In this document: positions 60,801 through 64,000 of the stretch, piece after piece
Layout: each line of letters starts with the position of its first letter
How positions within the stretch are numbered: the first letter of the stretch is position 1
Source of the DNA: Cyprinodon diabolis
Lineage: Eukaryota > Chordata > Actinopteri > Cyprinodontiformes > Cyprinodontidae
DNA length: 64,000 nucleotides
Direction: 5' to 3'
Assembly: GCA_030533445.1 (NCBI GenBank)
Contig: JARPUW010000566.1
Span: 1-64,000 of the forward strand
Notes under the pieces: generated by a model
What the model was told of the DNA's origin: nothing
Database searches by the model: none
Seen by the model: only the letters and a program-made list of their open reading frames with translations
Program-made: the position numbers and the translations under genes

Positions 60801-61234
60801 CAGCCTGCTAGAGTGGAGCAACTGAAAAGCTAGAGTGTGAGGCAGGCGTTTTTTAAACACAAAAAAACATTTTAAACTCGCCCTCACGGCCACATATTTA
60901 TAGCTAGAGTCACCATTTTTGGTCAGTTTGTAGACTGAAATCTCTGGACCCACACAATATCTTCGGAATTACGGTAGGATTAATACTTTTCCTTAAAAAC
61001 CCTCCAGACCGACCTAAAGTCGATGAAAATCAGAGCCGTTTTTCATTGGTTTTGGAGCAGAAGAGGGGAGAAAAACGAATCAGACTATGTGTTTTAAACT
61101 CGTCATAAATATTTTTCTGAATGACACACATACACCAAAGTTGGCATAGTTGGAGTCGAAGGATGGCTGACGCTCACGGTGAAAATGTTTTTTGAATAAC
61201 TCATACGGTTTTTGATCAGTAGTCGTTTGTTCGG
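60801..61234. repeat. Fused (chimeric) internal duplication in U19
   Basis: The single remaining segment is left-copy in type up to CTCACGG at 61174-61179 and right-copy in type from the T at 61186 onward. The change lies in the shared GGTGAAAA at 61178-61185. The landmark spacing here is 2,216 bp. The comparable module-free spacing is 3,141 bp (25339 to 28480), or 3,138 after allowing for one ATT triplet. The difference, 922 bp, equals the local offset of the two duplication copies (25863 against 26785). Confidence 0.93.
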
Positions 61235-61782
61235 TGCCGTTCTTCCTATACAAAAAAGCCTGGGAAGAAGAAACGAATAGTGAGTGCAGCTGTTGTCTGT
61301 GTCAGTGAGAGGCTCGTTAAGCGTTGTCAAGGTTACCAAGCTTCAAACAGATTTTACCTCTGCTGTTTTAAACAGCACATATTAATCTAATGGAGGGTGA
61401 AAGGACTGATTTAACATTGGGAAATGGATACTATATGACTGCTGTCCATGACACTTCCCTTGCCACTCAGCACTGATAGACTTTCAAAATAAGACTCCAG
61501 GGACCCTACAAAATAAAAGCCTCTATATTTTTTACATATATTTATTGCCCTATATGGCTCAACATTATGACCCAAACTCAACCCCGTTTTAGAGAATAGA
61601 CTCTAGGAGACTGTTTAAAACACACCCTATAGCAAATTTCAAAATAAAAGCCTCCCATTTCCGCTTCATCTACTGCCCTAATAACATGGAAAAAGAGTGA
61701 TTTAACGATTGGAAAGTAATCAACTATCATTGACGGGTCTGAACATTTTCTATAAACACAACTCTGTTGGACTTTCAAAATA

Positions 61783-64000
61783 AGACTCCAGCGACCCTAC
61801 AAAATAAAAGCCTCTAGATTATACTAATGCATTAATTGATGCAAATGGCTCAACATTATGACCCAAACTCTTCCAGGTTGTTTTTATTAGACTCTAGTGA
61901 CCTTTTCAAAACACACCCAGAGCAAATTTCACAATAAAAGTCTCCCATTTACTCTGTAATACAGCAACTATTCACCTAATAACATGGAAAACCAGTGATT
62001 TAACATTTGGAAATTGATTCTATATAACTGCTGGGCATGACCCATCTTTAGATGCACTTCCATGATAGACTTTCAAAATAAGACTCCAGGGACTCTACAG
62101 AATAAAAGCCTCTTCCTTATACACACTCATACATTCTGGCATATTGCTCATTGCCATTTGTAATTTCATCACTGCAATGGCTCTTAGAAGGCGGGCGGAG
62201 CCCGCCATTGGTGATTTCATCACTGCAATGGCTCTTAGAAGGCGGGCGGAGCCCGCCATTGGTGATTTCATCACTGCAATGGCTCTTAGCAGGCGGGCAG
62301 AGCCCGCCATTGGTGATTTTTTTCATCGCTGCAAGGGCTCCTAGCAGGCGGGCGGAGCCCCCCAACTGAGCTTTACCCACTGCGGTTCAATATGGACAAC
62401 CCATATTACCCTTTTGCATCATACGCTGTGCACGTCTATTTCCCAGATTTCAGCACAAGTGGCACACAGCTCTCTTTGCCCATGACCTAGCCCTCTTTCC
62501 TTCCCTCAGCAGCCCTCAAAGGCGTAAGCAGTTGGTCTGGTGAGCCCCGACATCACTTGCCAGGGCCGTATTGGCCCTGTTCCCCAGACGGGCAGTAGGT
62601 GGCCCCCCTCAAAATTTCTTTAGAAATTTTCTAGTTATTATAATTCTCCCGTATACCCAAAACTTCGGCGCGTAACTAGTCCCGCACGGTTTGGCGGATC
62701 GGGCCCAAAGTTGGCACACGCGTCGGGACCAATGGGGTGATGTGTGCTTGTATAAAACTTTCTCATTAGTCCGAAGGTTTGCGAATTATTAGCGAAAACG
62801 TCGCAAAAAAATCCCATAGGAAATGAATGGGGAGAGGAAAAAAAAAGCATAAAAAACAGCACTTCACTGTGTCGCCATACATTCACCTAGAAAAACAGTT
62901 TGAAGCTCAGTTTGTAGATAAATCCTTCGTCTATTTAAAACTGAAGACGGTATGTTGATAACTGCTACGGTTTTTGTATAATCAGACCTCAAGCGCCACA
63001 AAGTTTTAGCAAAATCCAGCCTGCTAGAGTGGAGCAACTGAAAAGCTAGAGTGTGAGGCAGGCGTTTTTTAAACACAAAAAAACATTTTAAACTCGCCCT
63101 CACGGCCACATATTTATAGCTAGAGTCACCATTTTTGGTCAGTTTGTAGACTGAAATCTCTGGACCCACACAATATCTTCGGAATTACGGTAGGATTAAT
63201 ACTTTTCCTTAAAAACCCTCCAGACCGACCTAAAGTCGATGAAAATCAGAGCCGTTTTTCATTGGTTTTGGAGCAGAAGAGGGGAGAAAAACGAATCCGA
63301 CTATGTGTTTTAAACTCGTCATAAATATTTTTCTGAATGACACACATACACCAAAGTTGGCATAGTTGGAGTCGAAGGATGTCTGACGCTCACGGTGAAA
63401 AAATTTTTTGAATAACTCATACGGTTTTTGCTCAGCAGTCGTTTGTTCGGAGGACATTTTAAGCACCTGAAAGCTGAGTGACAGTGACCTGCTGCAGCTA
63501 GCTCAATTAGAAGCTTAGGTGTGATGAAACGTTTTTTCTTTTTCTTTCTCTTCCCATTCAGTTTGTAGATGACCTACAGCCATGAAAGTTACTCCAATTG
63601 AAGACAAGATATAGCTGTCGCTTAGATAAAAAGAATTTTTCAGACACCTTTTACGGTTTTTACTCAGCAGTCGTTTGTTCGGAGGGGTGCTTTAGCAGCT
63701 AAAAGGTGAGTGAGAGTGAGGTCCTGCAGTTCAAACAAAGGGAGGAGCAGGTGGGCCAACCATTTTGTTTGTGCTTCGTTTTGGGTTGTGAAAGACCTAC
63801 AGACATGAAGGTTACCCCAGTCTGAGACAAAGGATAGATGTTGCTTTCACTGAAAGAATTTTTCAGATATCTTTTACGGTTTTTGCTCAGCAGTCGTTTG
63901 TTCGGAGGGTAAGCACCTGGAAGCTAGCTGACAGTTAGCTTCTGCAGCAGCCTGCTAGAGTGCAGCTGCTGAAATCTTAGTGTGAGGCGGCCATTTTTTT
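61783..64000. repeat. Array unit U20, cut by window end (2,218 bp)
   Basis: The first half matches U8 at offset 37,594 bp (four hairpins, TCTGGTGAGCC near 62536). The (ATT)n is short and no module is present. The second half has GTGTCGCCATAC near 62870 and CGAATCCGAC near 63293, as in U14. A private GGATGTCTGACG lies near 63378. The unit is truncated only by the end of the window. Confidence 0.92.
62190..62363. repeat. Hairpin cluster, U20 (4 hairpins, second subtype)
   Basis: The cluster matches U8-U10, including the broken stem of the last hairpin, although U20 lies over 30 kb away from them. Confidence 0.95.

Larger units (their letters stand above)
59467..61782. repeat. Array unit U19 (2,316 bp), internal deletion
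   Basis: The first part matches U4 at offset 49,776 bp, with five hairpins and one module. The unit is about 0.92 kb short. At 61,178-61,185 it passes directly from the first to the second copy of the unit's internal duplication. The left side has the U5/U13-type GGATGGCTGACG near 61161. The right side has the U6-U9-type TTCCTATAC near 61244 and GAAACGAATAG near 61269. So the deletion joins two different subfamilies. Confidence 0.93.
1..64000. repeat. Megasatellite array, about 20 units of ~3.2 kb
   Basis: The same ~3.2 kb sequence recurs head to tail across the whole window, always in the same orientation. Landmark sequences recur at 1084, 4459, 7631, 10872, 15792, 18963, 22132, 25339, 28480, 31759, 34930, 38098, 41243, 44411, 47582, 50956, 54101, 57407, 60648 and 62864. 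Normal spacing is 3,141-3,375 bp; the exceptions are 4,920 (transposon insertion) and 2,216 (internal deletion). Copies look nearly identical by eye, with scattered substitutions and a few indels. Both window edges are inside the array. Large homogeneous arrays like this are usual in centromeric, pericentromeric or subtelomeric heterochromatin, but the location is inference. I do not recognise a named repeat family. Confidence 0.97.

Noticed and set aside
1..64000. Array as an assembly artefact
   Set aside because: Units differ by many distinct substitutions, module numbers and a unique transposon insertion, which argues against simple collapse or looped duplication. Exact offsets such as 49,776 bp would still merit read-level checking.

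Overview
The window is a non-coding tandem-repeat array from a eukaryotic genome, most likely a ray-finned fish. The organism call rests on one Tc1-like DNA transposon (11,518-13,129) of a type familiar from teleosts and occasionally other vertebrates. AT-rich non-coding sequence with CpG-decay patterns and the lack of bacterial gene organisation agree with it. No species can be named from the sequence alone.

Layout. The whole 64 kb is a head-to-tail array of about 20 copies (labelled U1-U20 here) of one unit, normally 3.14-3.38 kb. Unit starts, with an arbitrary origin at base 1, are 1, 3143, 6519, 9691, 14546, 17852, 21020, 24189, 27396, 30537, 33819, 36989, 40158, 43303, 46470, 49643, 53016, 56160, 59467 and 61783. 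Both window ends lie inside the array, so it continues in both directions. Two units depart strongly from the normal length. U4 is 4,855 bp because it carries the 1,612-bp transposon plus a TA duplication. U19 is 2,316 bp because about 922 bp was lost by recombination between two related segments inside a unit.

Architecture of one unit, in order: (1) diverged ~295-bp monomers rich in AATAAA-containing motifs; (2) a cluster of 4-7 perfect or near-perfect GC-rich hairpins (GGCGGGC-NNN-GCCCGCC), mostly at 51-bp spacing; (3) a ~250-bp GC-rich segment ending in a nested inverted repeat; (4) 0-3 copies of a 66/69-bp hairpin module followed by a short (ATT)n tract; (5) a CpG-containing segment; (6) about seven diverged monomers of 220-236 bp, including an internal duplication offset by 922-931 bp; (7) a 9-bp inverted repeat leading back to the ~295-bp monomers. 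Unit length varies mainly through hairpin number, module number and (ATT)n length.

The only gene I support is the transposase of the Tc1-like element (minus strand, 11,806-12,810, 334 aa, intact DD34E triad). The many other open frames are repeat-borne and are not annotated as genes. The main interest is how the array evolves. Sequence variants occur in long blocks shared between distant units at constant offsets, U6-U10 look like a recent local amplification, and one unit preserves an intra-unit deletion junction resolved to about 8 bp. I saw no cooperating protein-coding system in this window.
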